Assembly (NCBI RefSeq): GCF_954871325.1
Contig: NC_088775.1
Coordinates: 62,225,561-62,289,560 of the forward strand
Source: Gordionus sp. m RMFG-2023
Taxonomy: Eukaryota; Nematomorpha; Gordioida; Chordodea; Parachordodidae
Length of the DNA: 64,000 nt
Reading direction: 5' to 3'
Part shown: piece by piece, positions 1 through 12,160 of the stretch
Layout: each line of letters starts with the position of its first letter
Numbering within the stretch: position 1 is the first letter of the stretch
Program-made: the position numbers and the translations under genes
Notes under the pieces: generated by a model
Database searches by the model: none
Told to the model about the DNA's origin: nothing
The model's input: the letters and a program-made list of their open reading frames with translations, nothing else

Positions 1-1079
1 AAAATTATTATTTATTCATATTATTTGTTATTATCATGCAAATATAATGATGAATCCAAATTTTTTGTGTTCACAAAAGCGTTCCTATTTTTTTAAAAAT
101 ACCATTTAAAAAAAATTTAAAATAACAATATTTTTTTTAAAATGTTTTTTTTTATTTGAATTACAATATTTTTAAATAAAATAATTAAGAAATATATAAT
201 TTTTACGTTGATACATCTCATTTTGAACCTTTACGCAAATAAACAAGAATATCTTTTAGTTAAATCTCTACTAAAAGTTCTCATACAACTAACATTAAAA
301 ATTATCCTAATTTTTCTTCGTATATATTAGTTCTCAGCCTTTTTTTATAATTTACTAAATGTTCTCTCGCAATTAACTTGAATAAATGAAAATTTATTCA
401 TGTCAAAAATAAATTTGTGTATGCACTTGTGTACATATTGTATCTCAAGAATTTCATACACGCATATTAAACAATTGTTACATTATTATCCAATTTCACA
501 TTCTGAGTTATTATCTTATTGTAATTTTTCATTAGACTCCTCACCTGCACATACGATATCATAGTCCGTTTCATTTAATTCTGCTATTAAATCTTTGAAT
601 TCACAGGCAAATGAACAAAATTAGTTACGTAATTTAACATTCAATATATTTGCCAATTATGTCAGTTTTTCCAAGGCCTTTACAGAAATACCTTTACTAT
701 TATTTTCATCAAAATGCCTAGTATAATATTGCACATTCAAAATAAGCTCTCTTTTCGCAGAAAACCGTTCTGATGTTTATAATTTGATCAATTATAGGAC
801 GAAAAACTTCGACCCTATAATTGCAACTCAAATCCAACAAGTTTTTTTTTATCTCATTAATTTTTCCGACGATAATATCCACAACAGTTATCGATAATCT
901 GGTATTTAAAAAAAAATTTATGAAGCATATATTTTTTAATGTTTACCTATTAAATTTTATATAACAAATAAAAGTTGTTTGTTAGCCCGCCCATTGTTAA
1001 AATTTTTCAAAGGTCCGTTAGCACTTTTTAAATTATTTAGCTAGCCAGCCCAATTTGATAGAAGGGCATGGGCTAAAAA
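1..1079. other. AT-rich stretch, no gene recognised
   Basis: No reading frame or structured RNA can be supported here. The sequence is AT-rich with homopolymer runs. Around 980-1,075 a small GC-richer patch with repeated gttagcccgccc / ctagccagccc words resembles the CCGG-rich dispersed repeats seen later in the window near 46, 52.5 and 63 kb, so it may be a decayed member of that group. Confidence 0.5.
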
Positions 1080-2490
1080 CCAGATCATTTGGGCAAAAAA
1101 ATTCAAAAATATTTTAAATAACGACTATGACAATTATCATTTTCCATGGTGCATCCTCACTGAAATTTTAACTTAAGATCTTTACAATAAATATTTTTAC
1201 CTATTTGCTTTGAAAAAGTTCAAAAATAACGATTATGACAATTGTCGTTTACAATATTATATTTTTACCAAAAAAAATTCAAAAAAGTTCAAAAATAACG
1301 ATTTTGACAATTGTCACTTTTATATGGTACATCTTCACTATATTTTAATTTAACATGTTTACAATGAATCCCGGAAAAAAAACCTCGGAAAAAAACCCTG
1401 AAATTTTTAAGATCTAATAGCATCGGTATATTTTTATTTGGATTTATATAAGGTATAGACAAATTAGTATTTTAGAAAAAAATATTATAAAATTATAATT
1501 TAATAATAAATTATATAATTATTGCTAGGTTATACTAAAAAAATTAAGTGAAAATTGAGAAGAAAAAAATTGAGAAAAGGTTAGAATAATAAAGATTAAC
1601 AATGACTTAAAGCAAAAATTGGAAGAAAATAATAAATTGGAAGAAAATAATAAATTGAGAAAAAAATTTAAGAAAAATTGACATGAAAATTTTTTTAAAA
1701 AATAACGATTTTCTTTTTTTTTAATTTTTTTTCCTCGGGGTTTTTTTTCCAGGAGTTTTTTTTCCGGGGGTTTTTTTCCTGGGGGTTTTTTTCTGAAGGT
1801 TTTTTCCGGGGGTTTTTTTTCCTATTACCGTTTACAATATATATATTTACCAGTTTGCTTTAAAAATTTTCAAAAAAGTTGAAAAATAAATATTATGATA
1901 ATTGTCACTTTCTATGATTACATCTTCACTGAAATTTTAACTTAACATGTTTACAATAAATATTTTTACCAGTTTGCTTTAAAAAATTCAAAAAATACAA
2001 AAATAACGATTATAACAATCGTCACTTTTCTGTGGTATCTTCATTGAAATTTTAATTTAAGATTTTTACAATATATATTTACCAGTTTGCTTTAAAAAAA
2101 TTCAAAAACTGAAATTTTAACTTAACATGTTTACAATAAATATATTTACCAGTTTGCTTTAAAAAAAATTCAAAAAATTACAAAAATAACGATTATAACA
2201 ATTGTCACTTTTCTGTGGTATCTTCAATGAAATTTTAATTTAACATGTTTACAATATATATTTACCAGTTTGCTTTAAAAAAATTCAAAAAAGTTAAAAA
2301 ATAAATAAAATACAATTGTCATTTTCTATGGTGCATCTTCACTGAAATTTTAACTTAACATGTTTACAATAAATATTTTTACCAGTTTGCTTTATAAAAA
2401 TTCAAAAAAGTTCAAAAACGATTATGACAATTGTCACTTTTCTGTGGTATCTTCACCGAAATTTTAATTTAACATGTTTACAATATATAT
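1080..2490. repeat. Satellite-like tandem array, unit about 115 bp
   Basis: A phrase of the type ttaccagtttgctttaaa, then a short A-rich run, cgattatgacaattgtcac, a tctgtggtatcttcac stretch, gaaattttaacttaacatg and tttacaataaatat recurs along this stretch. The gaaattttaa(c/t)ttaa word falls near 1,157, 1,927, 2,041, 2,107, 2,226, 2,339 and 2,454, giving a period close to 115 bp with one shortened unit (66 bp). Units differ by substitutions and small indels, so the array is not freshly expanded. It is interrupted by a G-run palindromic insertion at about 1,369-1,823. There is no coding potential. Confidence 0.85.
1369..1823. mobile_element. Palindromic insertion with CCCGGAAAAAAAACC-type ends
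   Basis: The 115-bp satellite is broken at about 1,369, where the sequence turns to cccggaaaaaaaacctcgg followed by aaaaaaaccctg. It resumes after several copies of the opposite-sense words ggggttttttttcc and gggggtttttttcc ending near 1,823. The two ends are thus inverted copies, with the right end expanded into about six tandem copies. The interior (about 1,410-1,720) is A-rich, with aaattggaagaaaataat repeated. It looks like a non-autonomous inverted-repeat element; I cannot name its superfamily and see no clear target duplication. Confidence 0.55.
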
Positions 2491-3099
2491 TTAAGTCGAC
2501 CAAATTAGTTGACTAAAAGACTAATTTAGTTGCTAAAGATTTTAGTCATTCCCCCCCCCCCCATCGCAAATTTGACTGTTTTCATAAATATCATTTTAAG
2601 TTAATAATCAATTTTCCAACATAAAACTTCTTTTTTATAAATAAGTTTTATTAAAATTTCCTTTCCTTGTGAGTACATTAACATTATTCAAAAATATTAA
2701 TAAAATGGAAAATTTTTTAATCAAATTGAAATCAAAAGGTAAATTATTTTATTAAATTCAAAATTATTAGTGAGTATGAATTAATAAGTATTTTTAATAT
2801 ATTTTAATTATTAATAAATATCTATAATTTTTTAATATTTTTCATTTTTAATTCCATTTTGTAGAACAGAAGAAATTGAAATATAAAAGTTAAATAAGGC
2901 TGAGCATGGAAAAAAGTAATGTGTCGTGATATCATTATTGAGTTCAATTGATCAATCAGAGTTTATCATTGCTGATAGTTGCATCAATAAATTATTTTCC
3001 TATAGCTCACTACTTTGTAGAAATTTACAAACACCAAATTTAGATTTGGTTCAGGTTATTGATTTGGCGAAAATATATATGAACAGGTAGATACAATAA

Positions 3100-3770
3100 G
3101 AATTAGTGTAGATGAATATTTTCAAAATATTTATCTAGACGTTGAATCGAAGGCTAAATTTTATGATATAACACTAATTAAACCTCGTCGAGCACCTAGG
3201 CAATTATTGAGATGTAAAATAAATATTGGCTAAACTGAAGAATATTATAAAATATCCATTTTCATCCCATTCTTAGATACTTTTTTATCGCAAATAAAAG
3301 TACGGTTTTTAGATAAAAAACAAATCTTTAGCAATCTTCAAGTTTTATTACCCAAAGATCCTTCTTCGTTTTCTAATGCCATTATCGATAAAATTAAATA
3401 TTTAGCAAAATTTTATTCCTATGATATTGATACTGAAATAAATTTAATCAGTGAATTCGAATTGTGGTATAAATATTTACTACGTTTAGCTATTTTACCT
3501 GAGCATGCTATTGATGCGCTCAATCGGTGTAAAGAAACCTTGGCTCAATATCCTAATATTTTGAAGTTGTTTTATATTCTTACATGTTTGCCTATTACAA
3601 CATGTACGAATAAAAAGACTTTTTCCAACTTGAGAAGGTTGAAAAAAATATTTACGAAGTATTACTTCCGAATCTCGGCTAAATGGGTTAGCTCTGTTAA
3701 ATATCCACAGAGATTTTTACAACGACAAACGAAATTCTTGATTGATTGGCAACATTCCCACGAAATTTAA
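3100..3770 (+). pseudogene. hAT transposase remnant (C-terminal half)
   Basis: Translation gives a decayed C-terminal half of a hAT transposase. It begins near VDEYFQNIYLD, runs through KFYDITLIKPRRAPRQ and the region from about 3,240, and ends in a 102-codon open stretch (3,462-3,770). That stretch carries the hAT dimerisation signature: ILTCLPITTCTNKKTFSNLR followed by RLKKIF, which corresponds to the family pattern LP(V/I)TTATCERSFS.LRR.K. The nearest known relatives are transposases of the 52-kDa repressor/ZMYM1-like type. One internal stop (after KINIG, near 3,231) is visible and the N-terminal BED finger is absent. Poly-C tracts near 2,551 and 4,127 may mark old element ends. Confidence 0.8.
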
Positions 3771-4346
3771 AAATCACATTATAATTATAGTATTTAATAA
3801 AAATTTTAGTATAATATTGTATTTGATAAGAAGTTTAAAACAACTTGTTTTTTAAATTATTTTTTAGTCAATATTTTATACACACTACTATTAGTATTTT
3901 CAATAAAAAAATTATATTCTACTTATATTCTATGAGAATTTAAGCTGAGGCTAGTTTTTAAAGCAATTTTATAAAAAAAATGACATTCAACTTTACATTT
4001 AAAAAAACTTTATTAAATATAAATAAATATAATATACCTAACTTATATTAATAAAAAATAGGCTTGTAATATCCATAAGCAAGAATTAGTAAATAATAGT
4101 TAAAACTAGAAATATAATTATTATCCCCCCCCCCCATCGTAAAATTTGGGATACGCCACTGAGCTGAATAATATTCCCAACAATTTCATCTCTTGAATTA
4201 GAGCGGAGATTGATTGCTCCATATTTATTTTTTAAGATTCCAAAAAAAATTTTGATGTGATTTTTCTTTGGTAAATATAATGGTAGGTAGTCAATCCTAT
4301 TTTTATAAGCAAAGATGGCTTCTATGGAAGATGCAATATCCATTAC

Positions 4347-4570
4347 TAGTGTTGTTAAACGGCTCGATTTGAGCCGATTTTTAAAAACGGCTAACTCAAT
4401 ATTCTATCCAGAAAAATATTGTCTAAGCCTCGAGATTTCGTTAATAGATGTTCAAAACTTTATGCCACATATGAGCAAAATCTTAAATTTCATAATATTT
4501 TTTTCCCAAAAAAAATATTGAGTTAGCCTATTTTAAAAATCGGCTCAAAATAAGTCATTTAACAACAATA
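4347..4570. mobile_element. hAT-type MITE, 224 bp, inside the Tc1-like transposase
   Basis: The left end TAGTGTTGTTAAACGGCT and the right end (reverse complement TATTGTTGTTAAATGACT) form an imperfect terminal inverted repeat. Both continue into the inverted words TTTGAGCCGATTTTTAAAA. The flanks 4,339-4,346 and 4,571-4,578 are both TCCATTAC, an 8-bp duplication as expected for hAT; the identity in fact runs 12 bp because the element's own end happens to read AATA. No transposase is encoded. It belongs to the same family as the element at 33,893-34,098. Confidence 0.85.
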
Positions 4571-4599
4571 TCCATTACAATGATTGCATCAGGTGGTAA

Positions 4600-4850
4600 G
4601 ATAATAATAACGTAGAATCACGGAATAATAAAATATTATAAATTCCATGTTATTTTATAATGGATTACCCTTCCAATTCCAATTGTACAAAATACGCTTA
4701 TATACTCACCATTAGATGTTGGGATTTAAGGACATTGTATGACGCTCAGGCGTAGATTGGTACAACATGCAAGTTTATTCTAGTTTTTAAGAAATATAAT
4801 TTTTCTCTTGGGTTATTTAAGATCTTTACACAATAGATCTGACGAATATT
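4600..4850. other. Decayed middle of Tc1-like remnant
   Basis: This lies between the readable N- and C-terminal pieces of the Tc1/mariner-like transposase. It holds only scattered codons and nothing independent that I can name. Confidence 0.35.
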
Positions 4851-5179
4851 AATTGCCATTAATAAACTTATGTATATTTCAATTATAGAAGAATCTTTTT
4901 TCTTACTTCCTCTTTTTTGAATATCGTATACTTTTGAAGGATCTCCATTTATTTATGAGAATGTGTCGCATCTAAGTTTAAGAACTGATGTCGTAGACAT
5001 TTCAACATATTTTGCGATGTCTTTGATTTTCATTTGTTGTTTTTCAGGTATTAATAACATTTTAATAACTATATCTATTTTTTCTTCATTCAATATTTGT
5101 GTATTCTTTTTGGTCCTTGAATTCTCGACGAAGATTGGGAGTTTTGATTTTCATTTAAATTGGAAAAATTAATATTACT

Positions 5180-6320
5180 ATTGGATAATAAAAATTCTAT
5201 ATAAACATTTGTTTTTATTACAAGAAAAATTTTAAAAAATTAATAAATATTTTAGCACATTTTTTTTATTTTAAATTAAATTTCCAACACATTTCTTTTT
5301 ATACTTAAATATGACGTTTATTCTTAATTAATTGTTTGTCGCTTGAAAATTAACATATTAATATAATTAAAATAAAATCTATTGTATATTTTCGTTTCAC
5401 TGTAGCATGATGATACGATACGTAAACTTGTGTAAATTTTGCTTTTTCGGTTCCGCCTAATATACTCAATTTTCCCAATTTTTATTTACGATGTTTTTAG
5501 CAATTAACCAAATACTGATTAAATTGCCAAAAAAATAGTAAAATTCCTTCTGATTATTTTATCAATAAATCACGATACGTTTACTTATAATATTTAAATA
5601 TTTACGTGGTATTAATTACTCAACAATATATATTGTCTTAATACCTAGATTTAAGTAAAGGATAACACCCCAAACTGAATTTTTACATTATTTATTTTTA
5701 GCCATACTACTTATACAAAATAATTAAAACCATTCTTCTTAATACTGTGGTAGATGGCGCCGGAAATGAGATATCATCACTAATTCCTCCCCGTCCGTAT
5801 AACAAAGGAATATAAAAATTATTTGTATTTTTAAAAGATTAATAATTTGTAATTCTAATATTTTAAGACATTATCTGCTATCGATGAATTATATTATTTA
5901 AAATAAACTTTGCCATCATAAGTTATTTTTAATTTCATTTAAGAAATTTGATCGAAATCTTAGGCTCATTGTTAATAGATGATAATATTTAAAAAATAGT
6001 TTATTAATTGGAATGGCAGGCCGGATATAAATACAGTAAATAATATTTTTTAATTTTAAAATATTAATGACAGTGTTGAATGTCTAGTTCCAAAGCAAAA
6101 AATTACAAACCCATTTTTTTGAAATAATTTGTATCAAAAAAATTGCATGATGAGAAATTTAAAATTCATTTGCTTCTGATAATATCAATTTTTCTCGAAA
6201 CTCTTTTCAAAAAAAATTAATATTCGATGACCAAATAAAATATATATCGGACCGGTCTGGAAAATGGAAGAAAATATTTAAATAAAGCATGATCTTACTC
6301 TGAGAAGTTTTCTTGTATTT
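5180..6320. other. AT-rich stretch, nothing recognised
   Basis: I see no supported coding region, RNA gene or repeat pair. Short GC-richer words (gtagatggcgccggaaatgag at about 5,750 and ggaccggtctgg at about 6,250) stand out but lead to nothing identifiable. Confidence 0.4.
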
Positions 6321-6322
6321 AT

Positions 6323-6655
6323 TTTTGTTATAATATCTGATAAATTAATTTATTTAATAATATAAAATATTATTTAGTTAATTTTATAAATAATTTTATA
6401 CCTTATGACATTTATTTATTGACATACATTCTTTATAACTTATATAAATTGTTACTTAATAGAAGAACTTTTGTTATATACGATTTATTTATATTTTTAC
6501 TTATTTTATATTTCTAATATATATATTTTATTTTTCTATATATATATATACTTAAATTTTAGATTGTTAAAGATAGTAAATCACTATAAAAAAAATAAAT
6601 TTGTTAAATAAAGAAAATTTTTCTTTTCTCCAATCCCTGCGTTACCTTTCATGAT
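6323..6655 (+). repeat. Old LTR-like repeat, copy 1
   Basis: This block starts tgttataatatctgataaatt and ends near ccctgcgttacctttca. It is clearly related, in the same orientation, to 19,474-19,755. It begins TG, ends CA and has a TATA-rich middle followed by a conserved aataaatttgttaaataaag word, so it looks like a long terminal repeat. The two copies are well diverged, which implies an old insertion or two separate solo LTRs. The family is not resolved. Confidence 0.5.
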
Positions 6656-8340
6656 GGCATTTAAAATTATAAAGGCTAGATATTAATAATAAATTATATT
6701 TTAAATAAATAAAATTTTAAATAAGTGGAAACAATATTCAATGGAAACAACATGATAATGTGTGGATTTGATACTTATATAATGGATACAACAGATGTAG
6801 ACAAACGACAAAATAAAGTGAATTTGAGTTTACACAGGGATAGACTGGCCATAAGACCAGGTATATATTTTTTGCCCATGAGGCCGCGAGAAAATATCGA
6901 AATTTGAGGCCGATCAGAGGAAAATATCAAAAAAGAGGCCTATTAGAAAAAAAAAATTATTATGTTAACATTTTTTTACTTATCATTTATTTATTTTTAA
7001 TGATATCTCTATTATTTGGAATATCATATTCCTTGATAATTATCATGTGGTTTACTATATTTTAACGCATAAACTATCAATAACTTCGCTTGTGAAAGTT
7101 AAGTTTTTATTAATTTATTATATTATATTTTTATACATTGATTTATTGTAGAAATAACAGAGTCAGCATTTGTGATTATATTTCTTGTTCTTATTTCATT
7201 GAAATTAAATATAACCCAACTATTATAATTTTAATAAAAATAAATTGTCAAACTTTCTAATGTTTATTTTTAATATAATTGATTGTATATTTATATTATT
7301 TTATTACTAACTAAGCTAAACGAACAAAGATTAAAATCTTACCAAATATTTGGATTACAACAATTTACTTATCATTTGCAAAAATTTTCAGTAAAATTTA
7401 TTGTAGAAACCAAATATAATTCTCAACTTTATATAGCTATTTTTACACTTATTTATATGATAAATATTTGAAAAGTCAAAAGTAAACAAATTTATATTTC
7501 ATAACCTCAAGACAATAACGTTTTTTTTATTATCACTGGCTAGTTGATCAGATTTTTATATAAATAAGTAATTTTATATGAAATATGAATTTTATTTGAA
7601 TTTCCAGTTCACATCATAGATATTTTTTTTAGCCTTAAATTGTAAATTAATAATAGTAAATGTTTATGCAACATCATATGAAAGGATAAGCTAACATGAT
7701 AGCTTTATATTAAAATACAATTCTTTAAAAAAATTATATTAAATTTAATTTTACTATATTGTTTGTATTTATCATGGGTAGTGTACACAATTTATTATTT
7801 TAGTTAAATTTATATATTTTTAAATATTGTGCATAGAAATGCCAAAAGGGAATTTAAAGTGGAGCTGAAATATTAAGAGAGAAAAATGCTGCTGGTCTTA
7901 AAGCAGCTGTTGCTGATCCGAAACAGCTTAAATTATCTTTCATACCAAGTATTTTTAATACTACTATTAATTCATCTAAAAAAAATTAATTTTTTAAGAA
8001 TATCAACAATTGCCTCACATTCACATCTACCTGAAACAACTAAATTGTTTGCAATATCTTCATTTATGATTGCATCAGTTCAATCATTGCCACACCCACC
8101 TAAAACTATATTATCCACCATTACAGCAGATAAATCATTTACATATCCTGAAAATACATTATGTACAAATACATCAATTTCATCTTTATTATCCTCACAC
8201 TCGTCAGAAGCAACTGCATCAATAATGTCCTTCAGATATTTCACAAAGTAGATTATTGATATCGGAAGCAATTTCACCACTTATAAGAATATCAATGTCA
8301 CATTCATCTTTAAAAATTTTATCATCTATTCTCGGATTTG
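6656..8340. other. AT-rich stretch, no firm gene
   Basis: Nothing here can be supported as a gene. A 121-codon plus-strand open stretch (7,886-8,251) overlaps an antisense open stretch (8,080-8,280 minus) rich in D/E/N residues. Neither shows a recognisable domain, and both could be decayed transposon sequence next to the hAT remnant that starts about 8,341. Confidence 0.4.
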
Positions 8341-9982
8341 ACAGATCCCCTGGAAACAGAATCTAGATACATGTTCTTTATAAAAAAGAAATTTTGGATA
8401 CAGATACTAGTATCTTTTTCAAAATATCGAAAAGATATCTTAAATACAAGACACTTTAAAATTATTATTACCAATTAAATAAGAATAGTTTATAAAATAC
8501 AGTTTTAATTATCTATTTGTGAAAAACGTAATATATACGCAGATATAATAAGAATGAATATTTACAATAATTAATAAAATATTTAATGATGAGTTAATTA
8601 TAATAATCAGGCATTTTAATTTAGGTATTAGCCCATTCTTAGCATAGATATAGAATGGAAACTAGTATTTTTAATGAGAGTTGATATATTAATTTACAAA
8701 AGAGTATTTAAAATAGATCTATTAGTTTATAAGATAATCAAATATTTAGACCTTTGACGTTTCGGCTTACTTAACATCTTGTCAAAACTGAATAACCTTT
8801 CAAAGGATTTTTTAATGGAAGATAATAATTAAGCATTATGTATTTCCATTTTCTTAAATATCCTTTAAAACCTCCAGTTGCAACATTTGTTTCTTAAAAA
8901 AAATCATTTTCTTTATTAGATGCTAAATCTATTGAGCTTGATTATATACTCTGGTATTACATTTAGGGCTTATTTAAATAATATTTTAAGTATTTTTTTA
9001 TCATCAGACTCAATCCATAAGTTCTTAAAATAAGGATGTATACCAAAAAGCCTCATTATATTCATATTGTTATTTTCATAGAAGGCAGGTAAAAAAAAAG
9101 AAAAAAATTTATATTAAAATCTTTTATTTAATTTATCTTTATTTTTATTACTATTACTACTGAAGATATTAAAAATTTTACAACTATATATATTATTATT
9201 TTAATACTATTTACATATATACAATTTACAATTTGTTTTAAGGTTACTTTAAGAAAAGTTACAATTTACAATTTGTTTTAAGGTTACTTTAAGAAAAGTT
9301 ACAATTTACAATTTGTTTTAAGGTTACTTTAAAAAAAGTTATTTTGTTTTACATATACAAATATGATATCTTTTTTTAAAGCTCGCACAAAATATATTTC
9401 ACAAAAAGAAAAAAAGGTCATTGAATAAATTTAAAAAGATAGAAAATATAAATTTTTTATATTCTAATCAACACATATCATAGAAAATATTTTCTAAAAT
9501 CTTTTTCCCCTACCATCTTAGGCAGCTTTTAATAAAGGTAAACAATATTGTAAACTTGAATTTTTAAGAAAACCCTTGTCCCTTTTAAGCACATATAAAT
9601 AATATACGTTAATATGTTTAACAAATTTTATGAACCCTTTATAATTTTATTGTTTAGGTTTTACATTCAACCTGTAAGTTGTCTTTTTAAACTTCTATTT
9701 TAAAAAAAAAATTTCCATCCGAAATTTTAAGATTGGGATTTGATTCAGGGGAACTTATTTCCATAATTTAAATTTCACTTCCTTCTTCTTCACTAACATA
9801 TTGTTAAACGTGATATGTAAAATTATAAACAAGATTATTAAAAAGAATCTGTGTATGTATCTTTTGTCAAGAAAATGAAAAAGATACATAGTATCTTATT
9901 AAAAATGTCAAAAAGATACTGAGTTCAAGATACAAAAAGATTTTGTATCTTAGATACAAATTCGTGGTACTTCCCAACTCTC
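8341..9982 (-). mobile_element. Decayed hAT element with GTATCT-rich ends
   Basis: Both ends carry clusters of the words gatac/gtatct: 8,360-8,450 (for example ggatacagatactagtatct) and 9,845-9,965 (gatacatagtatct, ttgtatcttagatac). The right tip reads ggtacttcccaactct. Such GTATC-rich subterminal blocks beside a ttgggaagtacc tip are typical of one hAT group. The interior minus strand, about 9,050 to 8,720, gives IHPYFKNLWIESDDK followed by frameshifted pieces, which fits the hAT pattern HPRFK..WI. No target duplication is clear. A tandem 40-bp array lies within it. Confidence 0.55.
9221..9345. repeat. 40-bp tandem repeat, three copies
   Basis: The unit acaatttacaatttgttttaaggttactttaagaaaagtt occurs three times head to tail with almost no divergence. 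The same unit, with the same upstream flank (acaactatatatattattat, then ttttaatac and tatttacatatata), occurs twice at 17,389-17,475. This is therefore a dispersed element carrying a variable-number tandem block. Confidence 0.85.
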
Positions 9983-10079
9983 TATTCTTTTAAAGAGGTC
10001 CCTCCCATATATGACACAAATCGATTCAGGGGATCCTACAGATCTCCTTCAATTGAATATGAATACACATGAAAATTTT

Positions 10080-10590
10080 AAGTTGCAAGGCAACATCCTA
10101 TACAACCATTAAATGGTAAATATGATAAATTATATTGTCGAATGGTAATGAGTGAAAAAATATATAGAAAATGGATTACAATAAAACTAATATTCAATAA
10201 AGCCAAACTGTGTACTGCTCAATCTGCCTGGCATTGGCAGTATGCGAAACCACTTTCACAACAGGCTCAACAAATTTTTGACATATACATTCAGTATTTA
10301 AAATACATGAAAATTTAAGAGTACATATTAGGGCCGTCGAGGCCTATCTTAGAGCATCAAAAAATAAGTCATTTGATAATTCAATTTATGTTAAAATATT
10401 AAATGAAAAAAGTCGACAAATTTAGAACAATGTACATAATATAACAAATATTCAGGAAGAGGGAGGTTCTATCATAACCATGTTGTCAAAAACAACTGTT
10501 AACATAGTTATTGATGTTGTTCTTGATCAAATCAGGAATTTAATAAAAAAGGAGATTGGTAGCAAACGGTTTAGTATTTGATCGACACGC
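10080..10590 (+). pseudogene. hAT transposase remnant (N-terminal/middle part)
   Basis: The clearest part is at about 10,450-10,580, where one frame reads IQEEGGSIITMLSKTTVNIV then IDVVLDQIRNLIKKEIGSKR. This matches the segment before the first catalytic aspartate in TTF/ZMYM-type hAT transposases (I.DQIR..I..EI....FSVQIDSTQD). The catalytic DSTQD itself is lost, because the sequence switches after KRFSI to a 218-bp repeat at 10,578. Upstream (10,310-10,430) VHIRAVEAYLRASKNKSFDN belongs to the same protein in another frame. Confidence 0.65.
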
Positions 10591-10797
10591 GGGGGTGATG
10601 GCTTGATTTGAACGTAGGAATTAATAATAATCGATTTAAAAATATTAAATTAAATTCTTTTTTCAAAAGTTAACTGGTAAAAATTTATAATAATGATCTC
10701 TTTATATATATATACAAAAATAAATCAATTTTATATAAATATATATCATATAATATAACGTTTTTTATAAAAATTAATATAAAGCAAAAGTTTAAAT
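10578..10797. repeat. 220-bp direct repeat, copy A
   Basis: The sequence from gatcgacacgcgggggtgat through cttgatttgaacgtaggaat to aaagcaaaagtttaaatt recurs in the same orientation at 12,158-12,375, differing mainly by a few substitutions and a short TA indel. Copy A truncates a hAT transposase remnant exactly at its left edge, so it is either an inserted element or a rearrangement breakpoint. Confidence 0.85.
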
Positions 10798-12040
10798 TCT
10801 TTATTTACCATAATTTAATGCTATTTTAATATTTTTTTATAAATAATCTAAGGTAATCTTCTTTTTTTATAATAAATACAATCACTTTATATAAATTATT
10901 TCACACCGGTCTATATATAGTCATAAAATATTTTTACAAGATAGGAGGTTAATTTTAATAAAAAAAATAAGCCTGGAACAAATATGAAATATATTTTTAT
11001 TAGTTTATAAAAAATATAATAAATTACTTGTATATACATTAATGTAGCATGGTAATAATTTATTCCAAACAATTATAAAAAATTTATTTATAAAAAATAA
11101 GTAGACATATAGTTGATATTCCTCTATTTTATAGAATTAGTTACAAAATACTAGGTAAAATTCCACTTTTACATATATATTTAACAGTTAGAGAATATAT
11201 TACAGTTAATATTTTAACAAATTTTACTAATCAATGCTCTTGATAATAAATATAACAACAATTAGCATACAAATATTTAACGCCATCTATTTATTTTAGA
11301 TAGAAATTGATATTAAAAATTAATTTTCATATTATTTATTCCTATAGTCTTTAATAGATATTTTCTGATATCCTTATCAAAATTTTACAGTTTTCTGTAA
11401 AATATATAATTCGCTATATTGGTAAAAATTACTTGATTGTCAAATGAAAATTGATAAAATTAGATATACTGTAAATCTACGACATATTAGTTTTATAAAA
11501 AAAATATCAACTTTTACATTCTTTCTTTCAAATTATTGTTTAAGATATATGCCTACATTTTTGGGGGTCAGAGAGTGGGGGGAGGACCAAGGGTGATATT
11601 TTTTATTAGCTTAAAATGATATTCACAAAAAGTGATAAATTTTTGAAGGGGGGGAATTTCCCATTGCCCCCCCCCTTGTCTACGCCTATGGTTATACCCT
11701 CGACTTAGAAATATATAAGAATGGTATAACTTACACTATATTAATTGGAATAATATAATAAAAATAACCAATAGTGGTTTAATTTTTATTATTATAATAC
11801 CTCATTCCAGAAATGTATTACTTTAAAATACTAATCATGGTTATTAAAAATAAAATAAAAAATAAATAAATTTAAGACTCTTTTAATTGTAAAACATAAA
11901 GGTGCTTACAAAAATTTTCGCAATTATGATAAAACAAAATGTGCTTACAAAATTTTTCGCAATTATGAGAATGTAAAATTTTTAAATATCGAGAAAAATG
12001 AATCATTCTTTTAACAATCGCCTCTTCATTTTCGTAAAGG
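10798..12040. repeat. Repeat-rich stretch with G-rich element end near 11,690
   Basis: No gene. The part at 11,088-11,300 is an inverted, diverged copy of about 50,780-51,000, including the shared words taggtaaaatgccacttttac and ttaacgccatctatttatt; that region lies inside the hAT-type element at 49,575-51,538. At 11,555-11,690 a G-rich and C-rich stretch ending cccccccccttgtctacgcc looks like the right terminus of a related element (inward reading ggcgtagacaagggggg). Its partner end was not identified. Confidence 0.55.
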
Positions 12041-12042
12041 TT

Positions 12043-12160
12043 TTATCCAGTCTCTTGAAAACGTCTATTAAACTTCAGACCCATACCAGGCGCACATAAG
12101 TTTAAATCAGTCTCCGCACCACCTTCTAATAAGCTGGTGCCCCTATCCTCCACCATGATC
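12043..12160 (-). other. Short unidentified open stretch
   Basis: On the minus strand this reads MVEDRGTSLLEGGAETDLNL then CAPGMGLKFNRRFQETG, with a markedly higher GC content and richer amino-acid composition than the surroundings. That suggests a once-coding fragment, either of a host exon or a mobile element. I do not recognise the family. It is cut at its left side by the 218-bp repeat copy B, so no start can be assigned. Confidence 0.3.

Larger units (their letters stand above)
4138..5150 (-). pseudogene. Tc1/mariner-like (IS630-type) transposase remnant
   Basis: Read on the minus strand, the upstream part (about 5,120 to 4,850) gives a helix-turn-helix N-terminus, EEKIDIVIKMLLIPEKQQMK then IKDIAKYVEMSTTSVLKLRC. 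The downstream part (about 4,600 to 4,140) gives the end of a DDE_3 catalytic domain: PPDAIIVMDIAS, then IDYLPLYLPKKNHIKIFFGI, which matches the family pattern of an aspartate in VMDNAS followed by YLPPYSPDLNPIE..F. The middle is too decayed to follow. The catalytic block is split by a MITE at 4,347-4,570. Frameshifts and stops make this a dead copy. Confidence 0.72.

Noticed and set aside
1080-2490. CRISPR-like array
   Set aside because: Units are contiguous 115-bp tandem copies without unique spacers, in a eukaryotic context.
2551-4140. Single element bounded by the two poly-C tracts
   Set aside because: The tracts are in the same orientation and no inverted ends or duplications could be matched around them.
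7886-8251. 121-codon plus-strand frame rich in Ser/Thr/Leu
   Set aside because: No domain, overlaps an antisense frame, and lies beside a decayed hAT; not supportable as a gene.
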